A stretch of DNA of 64,000 bases. Origin: Nocardioides yefusunii. Its GTDB lineage: Bacteria; Actinomycetota; Actinomycetes; Propionibacteriales; Nocardioidaceae. Position numbers and translations under genes: made by a program. The stretch is taken from contig NZ_CP034929.1 of NCBI RefSeq assembly GCF_004014875.1, positions 2,666,001 to 2,730,000 on the forward strand. The letters are read 5' to 3'. The notes below the pieces were generated by a model. The model was not told the origin of the DNA. It saw only the letters and a list, made by a program, of their open reading frames with translations, and searched no databases. This document shows positions 8,719 to 18,553 of this stretch, one piece after another; the first letter of the stretch is position 1; each line of letters starts with the position of its first letter.

Positions 8719-9543
8719 TCAGTGACCGCCGAAGGGGACACCGAGCTCTGCGAGCTTGGCCTCTCCCCCGTCGAGGGCGGTGGTGACCCAGGCGCCGTGC
8801 TCGGTCAGGGCGAACGTGTTCTCGAAGTGGGCGGCCCACTTGCCGTCCGACATCGAGACCGTCCAGTCGTCGTCCTCGACGTAGGTGTCCTGGTCGCCGA
8901 GGGCGATCATCGGCTCCACCGCAAGGGCGATGCCGCGGACCAACTTCGGGCCACGACCCGGCTTGCCGTAGTTGGGCACGTCGGGCGACATGTGCATCTC
9001 GGTGCCGATGCCGTGACCGGTGTAGTCCTCCAGGATCCCGAAGGATCCCTGGGAACGGACGTAGGTCTCGACGGCGTGAGAGATGTCGGTGACCCGACCG
9101 CCGATGCGAGCCGCGGCGATGCCGCGCCACATCGACTCCTCACAGACGTCCAGCAAGTGCTGGACCTCCGCGGGGATCGCACCGACCGCGACGGTGATGG
9201 CAGCGTCGCCGTGCCAACCGTCGACGATCGCACCGCAGTCGATGGAGATCACGTCACCCTCGGCGAGCACACGCTCACCGGGGATGCCGTGGACGACCTG
9301 GTCGTTGACCGAGGCGCAGATGCTCGCCGGGAACGGCGGGACGCCGTAGCCCTTGAAGGACGGGACGCCGCCCTTGGAGCGGATGGAGTCCTCCGCGATC
9401 GCGTCGAGCTCACCCGTGGTGATGCCCGGACGCACAGCGGCGCGGAGCACCTCCAGCGTCTCGCCGACGACGAGGCCGGCGCGACGCATCACAGCGATCT
9501 GCTCGGGGGTCTTGATCTGGACCCGGCGGTCGAGGAAGCCCAT
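8719..9543 (-). CDS. map: Methionine aminopeptidase, type I
   Basis: A 274-residue enzyme that removes the initiator methionine from nascent proteins. All five metal ligands are visible: Asp102 (SIDCGA), Asp113 (WHGDAA), His177 (TGHGIGTEMH), Glu210 (AVEPM) and Glu241 (HFENTF). The catalytic histidine in VVHGIPG is also present. It begins 7 bases after the adk stop codon, in the conserved secY-adk-map cluster. Confidence 0.97.
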   Translation of the reverse strand: MGFLDRRVQIKTPEQIAVMRRAGLVVGETLEVLRAAVRPGITTGELDAIAEDSIRSKGGVPSFKGYGVPPFPASICASVNDQVVHGIPGERVLAEGDVISIDCGAIVDGWHGDAAITVAVGAIPAEVQHLLDVCEESMWRGIAAARIGGRVTDISHAVETYVRSQGSFGILEDYTGHGIGTEMHMSPDVPNYGKPGRGPKLVRGIALAVEPMIALGDQDTYVEDDDWTVSMSDGKWAAHFENTFALTEHGAWVTTALDGGEAKLAELGVPFGGH

Positions 9544-9550
9544 CAGATGA

Positions 9551-10123
9551 TCAGCCCTTCAGACCTTCGATGGCCGCGAAGACACGCTGGGTGACCTCGT
9601 CGACCTCGCCCATGCCGTCGACCTCGACGAGTGCGCCGCGCTCGCGGTAGGTGTCGATGAGCGGAGCGGTCTGCTCGCCGTACACCTCCTGACGGCGACG
9701 GATGACGTCCTCGGTGTCGTCGGCGCGGTTCTCGATCGTGGCGCGCTTGAGGAGACGCTGGACGATCGCCTCGGAGTCCACGGTCAGGACGACGGCGCCG
9801 TCCAGCTCGAGACCGGCGTCGGCCAGCATCGAGTCCAGCTCGGCCACCTGGGCGACCGTGCGGGGGTAACCGTCGAGCAGGAAGCCACCCTTGGCGTCGT
9901 CCTCGGCGATGCGGTTGCGCACCATCGAGTTGGTCACCGAGTCAGGCACGTACTCGCCGGCGTCCATGTAGCGCTTCGCCTCGACACCGAGGGGGGTGCC
10001 GGCGGAGACGTTGGCGCGGAAGATGTCGCCGGTGGAGATGGCGGGGATGCCGAACTCCTGGGCGATGAACGTGGCCTGCGTGCCCTTGCCCGCGCCGGGC
10101 GGGCCCATGATGATGAGGCGCAT
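9551..10123 (-). CDS. adk: Adenylate kinase
   Basis: A 190-residue enzyme interconverting ATP, AMP and ADP. The P-loop GPPGAGKGT spans residues 7-15. AMP-binding motifs STGDIFRANV and LDGYPRT are present. The LID is the short form without zinc cysteines, usual for actinobacteria. Its start codon lies a single base after the secY stop codon, indicating tight translational linkage. Confidence 0.97.
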   Translation of the reverse strand: MRLIIMGPPGAGKGTQATFIAQEFGIPAISTGDIFRANVSAGTPLGVEAKRYMDAGEYVPDSVTNSMVRNRIAEDDAKGGFLLDGYPRTVAQVAELDSMLADAGLELDGAVVLTVDSEAIVQRLLKRATIENRADDTEDVIRRRQEVYGEQTAPLIDTYRERGALVEVDGMGEVDEVTQRVFAAIEGLKG

Positions 10124-10124
10124 T

Positions 10125-11426
10125 TTAGCTGAGGAACCCTTCGTAGTTGCGCTGCTGGAGCTGGCTCTCGATCTGCTTCACCGTGTCGAGCGCGACACCC
10201 ACCATGATCAGGATGGAGGTGCCACCGAACGGGAAGTTCTGGTCCGCACCGACGGCGGAGATGGCGACGAGGGGGATCAAGGCGATGAGACCGAGGTAGA
10301 GGGCGCCCGGGAAGGTGATCCTGGACAGAACGTAGGACAGGTAGTCCTGGGTCGGCTTTCCTGCCCGGATCCCGGGAATGAAGCCGCCGTACTTCTTCAT
10401 GTTGTCCGCGACCTCTTCAGGGTTGAAGGTGATCGAGACGTAGAAATACGTGAAGAAGAGGATGAGGAGGAAGAACACTGCCATGTAGAGCGGGTCGGCA
10501 CCGGTCTGGAAGTGCTTCTGGACGAAGTCCGCGACCGGACCGCTCTGGTCGCCGAAGCCGACCGCCATCATCGGCAGGTACAGCAGCGACGAGGCGAAGA
10601 TGACCGGGATGATGCCGGACTGGTTCACCTTGAGCGGGATGTAGGTCGAGGAGCCACCGAACATCTTGCGGCCCACCATGCGTCGGGCGTACTGCACCGG
10701 GATGCGGCGCTGGGCCTGCTCGATGAAGATGACGCCGGCCATGATCGCGAGACCGATCAGGATGACGAGGCCGAAGGGCACCCAGTTGCCGTCGCCGTTG
10801 GCCTTCTTGACGCCCCACAGGGACGACGGGAAGGTCGCGACGACCTGGGCGAAGATGAGCAGCGACATGCCGTTGCCGACGCCGCGGTCGGTGATCAGCT
10901 CGCCGAGCCACATGATGACGGCCGTACCTGCGGTCATGGTCATGACGATCATCAGGAACGTCGCGGTGCTGTCGCTGTGCAGCAGGGGCAGCTCGCACCC
11001 CTGCAGCAGGGCTCCGGAGCGCGCCAGTGCCACGATGCCGGTTCCCTGGAGGACCGCGAGGCCCAGCGTCAGGTAGCGCGTGTACTGGGTGATCTTGGCC
11101 TGGCCGGCCTGGCCCTCCTTCTTGAGCGCCTCGAGTCGCGGGATCACCACGACGAGGAGCTGCAGGATGATGGAGGCCGTGATGTACGGCATGATGCCCA
11201 GCGCGAAGATCGTGAGCTGGAGCAGCGCGCCGCCCGAGAAGAGGTTGATCATCCCGTAGATGCCACCGTCGTCAAGCTGGTTGAGGCACGAACGCACGTT
11301 CGAGACGTGAACGCCCGGTGCCGGTACCTGGGAGCCGAAACGGAAGATCGTGATGATCAGCAGCACGAACAACAGCTTGCGCCGCAGGTCGGGCGTGCGG
11401 AATGCATTGGCGAAGGCGCCGAGCAC
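10125..11426 (-). CDS. secY: Protein translocase channel subunit SecY
   Basis: A 433-residue polytopic membrane protein with ten predicted transmembrane helices, forming the SecYEG pore. Conserved stretches include FRFGSQVPAPGV, FSGGALLQLTIFALGIMPYITASIILQLL and the plug region. The start is a GTG at 11426 (VLGAFANAF); the 36-codon upstream extension is arginine-rich and unlike the family, and AGAGG precedes the GTG. It heads secY-adk-map, separated from rplO by a 337-base gap that contains a terminator. Confidence 0.96.
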   Translation of the reverse strand: MLGAFANAFRTPDLRRKLLFVLLIITIFRFGSQVPAPGVHVSNVRSCLNQLDDGGIYGMINLFSGGALLQLTIFALGIMPYITASIILQLLVVVIPRLEALKKEGQAGQAKITQYTRYLTLGLAVLQGTGIVALARSGALLQGCELPLLHSDSTATFLMIVMTMTAGTAVIMWLGELITDRGVGNGMSLLIFAQVVATFPSSLWGVKKANGDGNWVPFGLVILIGLAIMAGVIFIEQAQRRIPVQYARRMVGRKMFGGSSTYIPLKVNQSGIIPVIFASSLLYLPMMAVGFGDQSGPVADFVQKHFQTGADPLYMAVFFLLILFFTYFYVSITFNPEEVADNMKKYGGFIPGIRAGKPTQDYLSYVLSRITFPGALYLGLIALIPLVAISAVGADQNFPFGGTSILIMVGVALDTVKQIESQLQQRNYEGFLS

Positions 11427-11705
11427 GTTGTACCTCTTCTCGCTTGCACTAGGAGACGCCCGCCGGAGGCGGAGTCTTGACACGGCCAAGACCGTGAGAA
11501 CGATATGACCTCGGACCGCAGACGCACGAACCAACGTCGATCATGCCACTTCGCGCGGGGCCGCTTCGACCTGACCCCGCCTTGTGAACGGACGGTCAGG
11601 CCCCAAGGTTCCCGTGACGACGGGAGCCCTCACAGCATTCAACCTCACCCGCAGTTCCCGCGGGGCTGAGTCGGGCCTGATGCACCGGTTACTCCCCCAA
11701 ATGCG
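11427..11705 (-). other. Long secY leader/promoter region without a gene
   Basis: Together with the terminator next to it, this 337-base gap holds no convincing coding sequence on either strand. It presumably carries the secY promoter, because the rplO terminator lies at its upstream end, but no -35/-10 pair stands out. A weak hairpin (about 9 bp) lies near 11607-11627. A long 5' UTR with post-transcriptional control of SecY is possible but not shown. Confidence 0.4.
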
Positions 11706-11751
11706 ACGGAGCCCGTCGTGCGGATCCGAGGATCTGCACGACGGGCTCCGT
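11706..11751 (-). terminator. Terminator at the end of the S10-spc operon
   Basis: A 21-bp stem (11706-11726/11731-11751) with one non-Watson-Crick pair and a 4-base loop, the longest hairpin in the translation region, lies 13 bases after the rplO stop. It has no T run beyond CATTT, in keeping with many actinobacterial terminators. Confidence 0.82.
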
Positions 11752-11763
11752 CAATGCGCTACG

Positions 11764-12213
11764 TCAGGAGATCGTGACGCTGCCGCCGGCAGCCTCGATC
11801 TTCTCCTTGGCCGAAGCCGAGACGCGCTCAGCGGTCACCTGAACGGCAACGCTGATCTCGCCCTGGCCCAGGACCTTGACCGGCTGGTTCTTGCGAACCG
11901 CGCCCTTGGCAACGAGGTCCTCGACGGTGATGGTGCCACCCTCGGGGAACAGCTGCTGGATGCGGTCCAGGTTCACGACCTGGAACTCCACCTTGAAGGG
12001 GTTCTTGAAACCCTTCAGCTTGGGGAGACGCATGTGGATCGGCATCTGGCCACCCTCAAAGGCGACCGGAACCTGGTAACGAGCCTTCGTACCCTTGGTA
12101 CCGCGACCAGCGGTCTTACCCTTGGATGCCTCACCACGACCAACACGGGTCTTGGCAGTCTTGGCACCCGGGGCGGGACGAAGGTGGTGCAGCTTGAGAG
12201 CGCTCACTGTCAC
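11764..12213 (-). CDS. rplO: 50S ribosomal protein L15
   Basis: A 149-residue L15 whose glycine- and basic-rich N-terminal tail ([26 protein letters not shown]) threads into 23S rRNA, with a globular C-terminal half. The start overlaps the rpmD stop by four bases, so the two are translationally coupled. It is the last gene of the S10-spc transcript. Confidence 0.97.
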   Translation of the reverse strand: MTVSALKLHHLRPAPGAKTAKTRVGRGEASKGKTAGRGTKGTKARYQVPVAFEGGQMPIHMRLPKLKGFKNPFKVEFQVVNLDRIQQLFPEGGTITVEDLVAKGAVRKNQPVKVLGQGEISVAVQVTAERVSASAKEKIEAAGGSVTIS

Positions 12214-12392
12214 TCCACCTCCTCAACCGTCACGAGGTGACGGACGGTGTTGACCATGCCACGGATCTCCGGGCGGTCTTCCTTGACGACGACATCGCCG
12301 ATTCGCTTCAGACCCAGGGTGCGAAGAGTCTCGCGCTGGTTCTGCTTCAGGCCGACGAGGCCACGGTTCTGCTGAATCTTCAGCTGAGCCAT
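12210..12392 (-). CDS. rpmD: 50S ribosomal protein L30
   Basis: A 60-residue L30 of the bacterial short form ([21 protein letters not shown] start). L30 is absent from some bacterial lineages but standard in actinobacteria. Overlaps join it to both neighbours: its ATG shares one base with the rpsE stop, and its stop overlaps the rplO start. Confidence 0.96.
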   Translation of the reverse strand: MAQLKIQQNRGLVGLKQNQRETLRTLGLKRIGDVVVKEDRPEIRGMVNTVRHLVTVEEVE

Positions 12393-12994
12393 CAGTGAGC
12401 CACCTCCGCACGAGCCTTGAGGATCGCGGCCGGGGTGACCTGCTCGACCGTGAGACCACGGCGAGCAGCAACAGCCTCGGGCTCCTCGAGGAGACGAAGG
12501 GCCTCAACGGTCGCGTGAACGATGTTGATCTGGTTGGACGAACCGAGCGACTTGCTCAGGACGTCGTGAATGCCAGCACACTCCAGGACGGCGCGCACCG
12601 GACCACCGGCGATGACACCGGTACCGGGGGCGGCCGGACGGAGAAGGACCACACCAGCGGCCTTCTCACCCTGGACCGGGTGGGGGATGGTGCCCTGGAT
12701 GCGGGGAACCTTGAAGAAGTGCTTCTTCGCTTCCTCGACACCCTTGGCGATGGCCGCGGGAACTTCCTTGGCCTTGCCGTAACCCACGCCCACGAGGCCT
12801 TCACCGTCGCCGACGATCACGAGGGCGGTGAAGCTGAAGCGACGACCACCCTTCACGACCTTGGCAACTCGGTTGATGGCGACGACGCGCTCGATGTACT
12901 GAGTCTTGTCGGCGTTCTGGTCGCGACGACCGTCACGGTTACGACCGCCGGACTGGCGCTCGCCTCCGCGCTGTCCGCGCTGAGCTCCGCTCAT
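12392..12994 (-). CDS. rpsE: 30S ribosomal protein S5
   Basis: A 200-residue S5, involved in decoding accuracy and mRNA unwinding at the entry channel. The N-terminal ~28 residues are Gly/Arg/Gln-rich and disordered. Then come the dsRBD-like domain ([23 protein letters not shown] shortened here) and the C-terminal S5 fold. The ATG at 12994 (MSGAQRG) has AAAGGAAA upstream; a longer frame running into rplR antisense is ignored. Confidence 0.96.
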   Translation of the reverse strand: MSGAQRGQRGGERQSGGRNRDGRRDQNADKTQYIERVVAINRVAKVVKGGRRFSFTALVIVGDGEGLVGVGYGKAKEVPAAIAKGVEEAKKHFFKVPRIQGTIPHPVQGEKAAGVVLLRPAAPGTGVIAGGPVRAVLECAGIHDVLSKSLGSSNQINIVHATVEALRLLEEPEAVAARRGLTVEQVTPAAILKARAEVAH

Positions 12995-13022
12995 GAGATT
13001 TCCTTTTCTCTCTGGTCCGGCG

Positions 13023-13406
13023 TCAGAACGCCAGGCCACCCTCGCGGGCAGCGTCGGCCAGGGCCGCGATGCGACCGGTGTACTTGTTACCAGCGCGGTC
13101 GAAGACGACAGCGTCGACGCCGGCAGCCTTGGCACGCTCGGCGACGAGCTTGCCAACCTGCTGGGCCTTGGCGGTCTTGTCGCCGTCGTTCGCGCGGAGG
13201 TCAGCCTCCATGGTGGAGGCGTACGCGAGGGTCTTGCCCACGGTGTCGTCCACGACCTGCACGGTGATGTGCTTGGTGGAACGGGTCACCACGAGACGGG
13301 GACGCTCGGCGGAACCGGCAATCTTCTTGCGGCCACGCAGCTGACGACGCAGGCGCGAGCGCGTGCGAGCAGCGGTGTGCTTGTTGTTGTCAAGCGAGAT
13401 AGCCAT
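13023..13406 (-). CDS. rplR: 50S ribosomal protein L18
   Basis: A 127-residue L18, which binds 5S rRNA with L5 and anchors it in the central protuberance. The basic N-terminus ([14 protein letters not shown]) and the conserved core [18 protein letters not shown] are intact. It lies between rplF (3-base gap) and rpsE. Confidence 0.97.
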   Translation of the reverse strand: MAISLDNNKHTAARTRSRLRRQLRGRKKIAGSAERPRLVVTRSTKHITVQVVDDTVGKTLAYASTMEADLRANDGDKTAKAQQVGKLVAERAKAAGVDAVVFDRAGNKYTGRIAALADAAREGGLAF

Positions 13407-13409
13407 GGA

Positions 13410-13952
13410 TCACTTACCAGCCTTTCCGACCTTGCGGCGGATCTGCTCGCCGGCGTAACGCACGCCCTTGCCCTTGTACGGCTCGGGCTTGCGCAGCTTG
13501 CGAATCTTCGCAGCGGTCTCACCGACGAGCTGCTTGTCGATGCCCAGGACGGCGACCTTGGTCGGACCGTCCGTGGTGAAGGTGATGCCCTCAGGAGCAT
13601 CGAAGATGATCGGGTGCGAGTAGCCGAGCTGGAACTCCAGCTGCACCGGGCTCTTGGGGAGCACGCGGTAACCGACGCCCACGATCTCGAGCTTCTTCTC
13701 GTAGCCGTCGGTGACACCGACGACCATGTTGTTCACCAGGGTGCGGGTGAGGCCGTGGAGCGAACGCGAAACGCGGTGCTCGTCGGGACGCTCGACCTGC
13801 AGGGTGCCGTCCTCGTCCTTCACAACGGTGATGGGAGCGGGAACGGTGTGGGACAGGGTGCCCTTGGGGCCCTTGACGGTCACCTCGGCGCCGACGATCT
13901 GAACGTCGACGGCGGACGGGACCGTGATGGGGAGCTTGCCAATACGCGACAT
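13410..13952 (-). CDS. rplF: 50S ribosomal protein L6
   Basis: A 180-residue L6 made of two repeated domains that bind 23S rRNA near the sarcin-ricin loop and factor-binding site. It starts [17 protein letters not shown] and ends with the conserved basic tail [21 protein letters not shown]. Normal length, with no anomalies. Confidence 0.97.
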   Translation of the reverse strand: MSRIGKLPITVPSAVDVQIVGAEVTVKGPKGTLSHTVPAPITVVKDEDGTLQVERPDEHRVSRSLHGLTRTLVNNMVVGVTDGYEKKLEIVGVGYRVLPKSPVQLEFQLGYSHPIIFDAPEGITFTTDGPTKVAVLGIDKQLVGETAAKIRKLRKPEPYKGKGVRYAGEQIRRKVGKAGK

Positions 13953-13979
13953 TGCTTGTTTCCTCTCTCGGTCTCGTCG

Positions 13980-14387
13980 TTACCAGACGTAGGCGAGGAC
14001 TTCCCCACCCACGCCCTTCTGGTTCGCCTGGCGGTCAGTCAGGAGGCCCTGGCTGGTGGAGATGATCGCAACGCCGAGGCCGCCGAGGACCTTGGGAAGA
14101 GCAGTGCTCTTGGCGTAGACGCGAAGACCGGGCTTGGAGACACGGCGAAGTCCGACAACCGCGCGCTCGCGGTTGCGGCCGTACTTCAGGGTGAGGGTCA
14201 GCGTCTTGCCGACCTCGCCCTCGGTGGGCTCCTTGACCTCGAAGGAGGCGATGTAGCCCTCCTGCTTGAGGATCTCGGCGACGCCAGCCTTCAGCTTGCT
14301 GTACGGCATCGACACCGTGTCGTGGAACGCCTGGTTGGCGTTGCGCAGACGAGTGAGCATGTCTGCGATCGGGTCAGTCATGGTCAT
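13980..14387 (-). CDS. rpsH: 30S ribosomal protein S8
   Basis: A 135-residue S8, a primary 16S rRNA binder at helix 21 and in E. coli the repressor of the spc operon. The C-terminal [26 protein letters not shown] is conserved. The first codons read ATG-ACC-ATG, so the start may be two codons further in at 14381. A hairpin lies in the ~100-base gap between rpsN and this gene. Confidence 0.96.
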   Translation of the reverse strand: MTMTDPIADMLTRLRNANQAFHDTVSMPYSKLKAGVAEILKQEGYIASFEVKEPTEGEVGKTLTLTLKYGRNRERAVVGLRRVSKPGLRVYAKSTALPKVLGGLGVAIISTSQGLLTDRQANQKGVGGEVLAYVW

Positions 14388-14421
14388 GGCCTAATCGGCC
14401 CTTTCTCTCTGTGGTTTCGCC

Positions 14422-14448
14422 CCTCTCCCCCACCAGGTGAGGGAGAGG
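14422..14448 (-). other. Hairpin in the rpsN-rpsH gap
   Basis: A stem of up to 11-13 bp formed by 14422-14434 and 14436-14448, whose only mismatch becomes G.U on the transcribed strand. It stands just before rpsH within the spc transcript. It may be a processing or regulatory structure; no T tract is present. Confidence 0.5.
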
Positions 14449-14488
14449 AACGACCTTCAGCGGTTGTTTGGTCAGCGGTGGTGGGAGT

Positions 14489-14674
14489 TCACCAGGAGGA
14501 CTTGGTCACACCGGGCAGCTCGCCGCGGTGAGCCATCTCTCGCAGGCAGATACGGCACAGGCCGAACTTGCGGTAGACGGCCTTCGGGCGACCGCAGCGC
14601 TGGCAGCGGGTGTAACCGCGGACAGCGAACTTCGGCTTACGGGCCGCCTTGACCTTCAGAGCAGTCTTCGCCAT
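14489..14674 (-). CDS. rpsN: 30S ribosomal protein S14, type Z (zinc-binding)
   Basis: A 61-residue short S14 with a complete zinc finger (CQRC and CRIC pairs at about residues 24-27 and 40-43). This is the zinc-dependent paralogue normally found in the spc operon; zinc-free long copies are usually elsewhere. It starts one base after the rplE stop and joins the 30S head. Confidence 0.97.
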
Positions 14675-14675
14675 G

Positions 14676-15227
14676 TCAGTTCTCCTTGAACGGGAAGCCG
14701 AGCTGCTTCAGCAGCGCACGGCCCTCGTCGTCGTTGGTGGCGGTGGTGACGACCGTGATGTCCATACCGCGGACACGGTCGATACGGTCCTGGTCGATCT
14801 CGTGGAACATGACCTGCTCCGTGAGACCGAAGGTGTAGTTGCCACGGCCGTCGAACTGCTTGGAAGACAGACCACGGAAGTCACGAATACGCGGAAGCGC
14901 AATCGAGAGCAGGCGGTCCAGGAACTCCCACATGCGGTCGCCGCGCAGGGTGACGTGCGCGCCGATCGGCATGCCCTCGCGCAGCTTGAACTGCGCGATC
15001 GACTTGCGGGCCTTGGTGACCATCGGCTTCTGACCGGTGATCGCGGTCAGGTCCTTGATGGCACCCTCAATGAGCTTCGAGTCACGAGCCGCCTCGCCGA
15101 CACCCATGTTGACCACGATCTTGGTCAGGCCGGGGACCTGCATGACGTTCTTGATCTCGAACTCGGACTGCAGCGCGGGGAGGATCTCCTCGCGGTAGCG
15201 GGTCTTGAGACGCGGGGTTTCAGTCAT
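14676..15227 (-). CDS. rplE: 50S ribosomal protein L5
   Basis: A 183-residue L5, which binds 5S rRNA and contacts P-site tRNA and S13. The signature [19 protein letters not shown] and the C-terminal [29 protein letters not shown] are present. One base separates its ATG from the rplX stop codon. Confidence 0.97.
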
Positions 15228-15228
15228 C

Positions 15229-15594
15229 TCAGATCTCCTTACCGGTCTTGCGCGAGATACGGACGCTGCGCTCGGCCTGGTAGGTCGAACCGTCCGGGCG
15301 ACGCTTGGTCACCTCGTCGCGACGGAAACCGATGCGGGTGACGCCGTCACCCTCGACGAGCATCACGTTGGAGACGTGGATCGGAGCCTCAACGGTGATG
15401 ATGCCACCGGTGTTGCCCGAACCGTCGTTGACGACCTTGGTGTGACGCTTCATGCGGTTCACACCCTCGACGACCAGACGCTCCTCCTCGCGGAGGACAC
15501 GAATGACCTTGCCGGTTGCGCCCTTGTCCTTGCCAGCGATCACCTTGACGGTGTCGCCCTTCTTGATGTTCACGCTGGGTGCCTTCTTAGCCAT
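15229..15594 (-). CDS. rplX: 50S ribosomal protein L24
   Basis: A 121-residue L24, an assembly initiator at the 5' end of 23S rRNA. The KOW motif is visible in [20 protein letters not shown]. The ATG at 15594 overlaps the rplN stop (TGATG), signalling coupling. A GTG one codon upstream is possible but would lie wholly inside rplN. Confidence 0.96.
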   Translation of the reverse strand: MAKKAPSVNIKKGDTVKVIAGKDKGATGKVIRVLREEERLVVEGVNRMKRHTKVVNDGSGNTGGIITVEAPIHVSNVMLVEGDGVTRIGFRRDEVTKRRPDGSTYQAERSVRISRKTGKEI

Positions 15595-15962
15595 CACAGC
15601 ACCTCCGGCGCGAGCGAGATGATCTTCATGAACTTCTTCTCGCGCAGCTCGCGGCCCACCGGGCCGAAGATGCGGGTTCCTCGGGGCTCACCATCGTTCT
15701 TGAGAATGACAGCGGCGTTCTCGTCGAACTTGATGTAGGAACCGTCGGAACGGCGGCGCTCCTTCTTGGTGCGCACGACGACGGCCTTGACGACGTCACC
15801 CTTCTTCACGTTGCCACCGGGGATCGCGTCCTTAACGGTGGCGACGATGGTGTCGCCGATACCCGCGTAGCGACGACCCGAGCCACCGAGAACACGGATG
15901 CAAAGGATTTCCTTCGCACCGGTGTTGTCGGCGACCTTGAGTCGCGACTCCTGCTGGATCAT
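15594..15962 (-). CDS. rplN: 50S ribosomal protein L14
   Basis: A 122-residue L14 at the subunit interface, forming bridges B5/B8 with 16S rRNA. It starts [18 protein letters not shown] and is of normal length. It is preceded by a 104-base gap that includes a perfect hairpin, and coupled to rplX downstream. Confidence 0.98.
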   Translation of the reverse strand: MIQQESRLKVADNTGAKEILCIRVLGGSGRRYAGIGDTIVATVKDAIPGGNVKKGDVVKAVVVRTKKERRRSDGSYIKFDENAAVILKNDGEPRGTRIFGPVGRELREKKFMKIISLAPEVL

Positions 15963-15989
15963 TGGTTTCTCCTGGTTGTCGAGCCGGTT

Positions 15990-16015
15990 CTCGCCCGCCT
16001 TCTCAGGCGGGCGAG
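15990..16015 (-). other. Hairpin in the rpsQ-rplN gap
   Basis: A perfect 10-bp stem (15990-15999/16006-16015) with a six-base loop lies in the spacer between the rpsQ stop and the rplN start. There is no T-run. It resembles the other intercistronic hairpins of this operon. Confidence 0.6.
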
Positions 16016-16066
16016 CCTTGCCGAACTAGTGGTTGGAAATCGTGGTTCGCCGGGTGGGGCGAAGGA

Positions 16067-16327
16067 TCACTTGGCCTTCTCGAGGACCTCGACCAGGCGC
16101 CAGCGCTTGGTCGCGGACAGCGGTCGGGTCTCCATGATCAGGACGCGGTCACCGATGCCACACTCGTTGGACTCATCGTGAGCCGCGAGCTTGGACGTAC
16201 GGCGCATGACCTTGCCGTAGAGGGCGTGCTTCACACGGTCCTCGACGGAGACGACGATCGTCTTGTCCATCTTGTTGCTGACGACCAGGCCCTCGCGGAC
16301 CTTGCGGGCGTTGCGCACGTCGCTCAT
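16067..16327 (-). CDS. rpsQ: 30S ribosomal protein S17
   Basis: An 86-residue OB-fold S17, an early-assembly protein of the 30S body. It shows the conserved region [21 protein letters not shown]. Its start overlaps the rpmC stop codon by four bases. Confidence 0.97.
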   Translation of the reverse strand: MSDVRNARKVREGLVVSNKMDKTIVVSVEDRVKHALYGKVMRRTSKLAAHDESNECGIGDRVLIMETRPLSATKRWRLVEVLEKAK

Positions 16328-16572
16328 GCGGTTGCCTCTTCCTTGTTCTCGGCACCCGGGGCGGTACGAATACCGAGCTCGCGCTCACGCACCACGGTGT
16401 AGATCCGGGCAATGTCCTTCTTGACCGTGCGCAGTCGGCTGTTGTTCTCCAGCTGGCCAGTGGCCGCCTGGAAACGGAGGTTAAAGAGCTCCTCCTTGGC
16501 CTCACGCAGCTTGGCCTCGAGGTCAGCACCGGACAGGTCGTCCAGGGCGACGGCGGAAAGCTTGTCGCTCAT
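16324..16572 (-). CDS. rpmC: 50S ribosomal protein L29
   Basis: An 82-residue two-helix L29 near the exit tunnel and the docking site for SRP and trigger factor. The motif [19 protein letters not shown] is present. The C-terminal ~12 residues are an actinobacteria-like acidic/Ala extension. It overlaps rplP by one base and rpsQ by four. Confidence 0.96.
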   Translation of the reverse strand: MSDKLSAVALDDLSGADLEAKLREAKEELFNLRFQAATGQLENNSRLRTVKKDIARIYTVVRERELGIRTAPGAENKEEATA

Positions 16573-16991
16573 CAGAATTCACCAGCCTCGCGGGAGATGA
16601 ACCGGCACTTCATGGGGAGCTTGTGCATCGCGCGGCGCATGGCTTCGCGAGCGATGTCCTCAGAAACACCGGAAAGTTCGAACATGACGCGGCCGGGCTT
16701 GACGTTAGCCACCCACCACTCGGGCGAACCCTTACCGGAACCCATGCGGGTCTCGGCGGGCTTCTTGGTCAGCGGACGGTCCGGGTAGATGTTGATCCAG
16801 ACCTTTCCGCCTCGCTTGATGTGACGAGTCATGGCAATACGAGCCGACTCGATCTGACGGTTGGTCACGTAGTGACCCTCGACAGCCTGGATTCCGAAGT
16901 CACCGAAAGCCAGCGAGGTACCGCCCTTGGCAACACCAGTCCGCTTGGGGTGGTGCTGCTTGCGGTGCTTGACGCGGCGGGGCATCAACAT
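16572..16991 (-). CDS. rplP: 50S ribosomal protein L16
   Basis: A 139-residue L16 beside the A-site tRNA elbow. Conserved blocks [14 protein letters not shown] and [19 protein letters not shown] are present. Two ATGs are possible (16991 and 16985); the first is used because GGAGGG lies 9 bases upstream. It starts 5 bases after the rpsC stop. Confidence 0.97.
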   Translation of the reverse strand: MLMPRRVKHRKQHHPKRTGVAKGGTSLAFGDFGIQAVEGHYVTNRQIESARIAMTRHIKRGGKVWINIYPDRPLTKKPAETRMGSGKGSPEWWVANVKPGRVMFELSGVSEDIAREAMRRAMHKLPMKCRFISREAGEF

Positions 16992-16996
16992 GGAAC

Positions 16997-17812
16997 TCAG
17001 CCCTCCTGTCCGGTAGCAGCCTCGGCCGGGGCAGCGGCCGGAGCCTCAGCCTGGGCCGGAGCCTCGTTGCGGGGAGCACGGTCGCCGCGCGAACCACGGT
17101 TCGGGCGGTCGCCGCCACGGGCCGGACGGCCACCGCGGCCGGGGGCACCGGCGCGAGCGGCCTGCTGGGCCTGGCGCTCGGCACGAGTACCGGACACCTC
17201 ACCCTTGTAGATCCAGACCTTGACACCGATGCGACCGAAGGTGGTCTTGGCCTCGTAGAAGCCGTAGTCGATGTCGGCGCGGAGGGTGTGCAGCGGAACG
17301 CGACCCTCACGGTAGAACTCGGTGCGCGACATCTCAGCGCCGTTCAGACGACCGGAGCACTGGATACGAATACCCTTGGCGCCCGAACGCATCGCGGTCT
17401 GCATGGCCTTGCGCATGGCACGGCGGAACTGCACACGACCAGAGAGCTGCTCAGCAACACCCTGGGCAACAAGCTGAGCGTCGATCTCGGGGTTCTTGAC
17501 CTCGAGGATGTTCAGCTGAACCTGCTTGCCGGTGAGCTTCTCGAGCTCACCGCGGATGCGGTCGGCCTCGGCGCCACGGCGACCGATGACGATGCCGGGA
17601 CGCGCAGTGTGGATGTCCACACGGACGCGGTCACGGGTGCGCTCGATCTCAACCTTGGAGATGCCGGCGCGGTCCATGCCCTTGGAGAGGAGCTTGCGGA
17701 TCGCAACGTCCTCACCAACGTAGGACTTGTACAGCTTGTCCGCGTACCAGCGCGACACGTGGTCGGTGCTGATGCCGAGACGGAAGCCGTTCGGGTTGAT
17801 CTTCTGGCCCAT
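16997..17812 (-). CDS. rpsC: 30S ribosomal protein S3
   Basis: A 271-residue S3. The type-2 KH domain ([15 protein letters not shown]) and C-terminal S3 domain form the mRNA entry tunnel and helicase with S4 and S5. After about residue 215 there is a Gly/Arg-rich then Ala/Pro/Glu-rich low-complexity tail of ~55 residues, common in actinobacteria. Its start shares one base with the rplV stop. Confidence 0.97.
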   Translation of the reverse strand: MGQKINPNGFRLGISTDHVSRWYADKLYKSYVGEDVAIRKLLSKGMDRAGISKVEIERTRDRVRVDIHTARPGIVIGRRGAEADRIRGELEKLTGKQVQLNILEVKNPEIDAQLVAQGVAEQLSGRVQFRRAMRKAMQTAMRSGAKGIRIQCSGRLNGAEMSRTEFYREGRVPLHTLRADIDYGFYEAKTTFGRIGVKVWIYKGEVSGTRAERQAQQAARAGAPGRGGRPARGGDRPNRGSRGDRAPRNEAPAQAEAPAAAPAEAATGQEG

Positions 17813-18231
17813 CAGGCACCCTTTCCGTTCGTGGCGACATCAGCCGGCTGGACAACCAGGGTGATGTGGCTGGTGCGCTTGTTGATGCGGGTCGCACGAC
17901 CCTGCGCACGCGGACGCCAACGCTTCATGGTGGGGCCCTCGTCGACCGTGGCCTTGCTGATGATCAGGTCAGCCTTGTTGAGGCCTTCCGTGGTCACAGC
18001 GTTGGCGACGGCGCTCTCGAGCACCTTGTAGATGGTCTCCGAGGCGGCCTGCGGTGCGAACTGCAGCAGCGCCAGGGCCTCGTCGACGGGAAGGCCGCGA
18101 ACCATGTCAACGACACGGCGAGCCTTCATCGGGGTGATTCGCACGAATCGCGCGCTCGCGAAGGCGCCCGGCTGGTCGCCGAGCAGCGACTCGCGACGGG
18201 CGCTGGTGCGCACACGCTCAGTAACGCTCAT
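17812..18231 (-). CDS. rplV: 50S ribosomal protein L22
   Basis: A 139-residue L22 whose beta-hairpin reaches into the exit tunnel at the macrolide region. The core [25 protein letters not shown] and the hairpin motif [15 protein letters not shown] are intact, with no deletion of the kind associated with macrolide resistance. The N-terminus has a ~20-residue extension. Confidence 0.97.
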   Translation of the reverse strand: MSVTERVRTSARRESLLGDQPGAFASARFVRITPMKARRVVDMVRGLPVDEALALLQFAPQAASETIYKVLESAVANAVTTEGLNKADLIISKATVDEGPTMKRWRPRAQGRATRINKRTSHITLVVQPADVATNGKGA

Positions 18232-18266
18232 TGCTCGTTATCTCCAGTTTCCTAGATCGCGCCGCG

Positions 18267-18548
18267 TCAGCGACGGCGACCCTTCCGGTCTTCCTTCACG
18301 TGCCCGCGGTAGGTGCGGGTCGGGGCAAACTCGCCCAGCTTGTGGCCGACCATGGAGTCGGTCACGAAGACGGGGATGTGCTTGCGACCGTCGTGCACGG
18401 CGATCGTGTGACCGATCATGTTCGGCAGGATCATCGAACGGCGCGACCAGGTCTTGATGACGTTCTGGGTGCCCTTCTCGTTCTCGGCTTCCACCTTCTT
18501 GAGGAGGTGGCCGTCGATGAAGGGGCCCTTCTTCAGGCTACGAGGCAT
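18267..18548 (-). CDS. rpsS: 30S ribosomal protein S19
   Basis: A 93-residue S19 of the 30S head, partner of S13. The start [15 protein letters not shown] and the signature [15 protein letters not shown] are typical. It lies 5 bases after rplB and 35 before rplV. Confidence 0.98.
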   Translation of the reverse strand: MPRSLKKGPFIDGHLLKKVEAENEKGTQNVIKTWSRRSMILPNMIGHTIAVHDGRKHIPVFVTDSMVGHKLGEFAPTRTYRGHVKEDRKGRRR

Positions 18549-18553
18549 ATGAC

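Noticed and set aside
8097..14674. Zinc-independent replacement forms of L36 or S14
   Set aside because: Both rpmJ and rpsN here keep all zinc-binding residues; they are the zinc forms.
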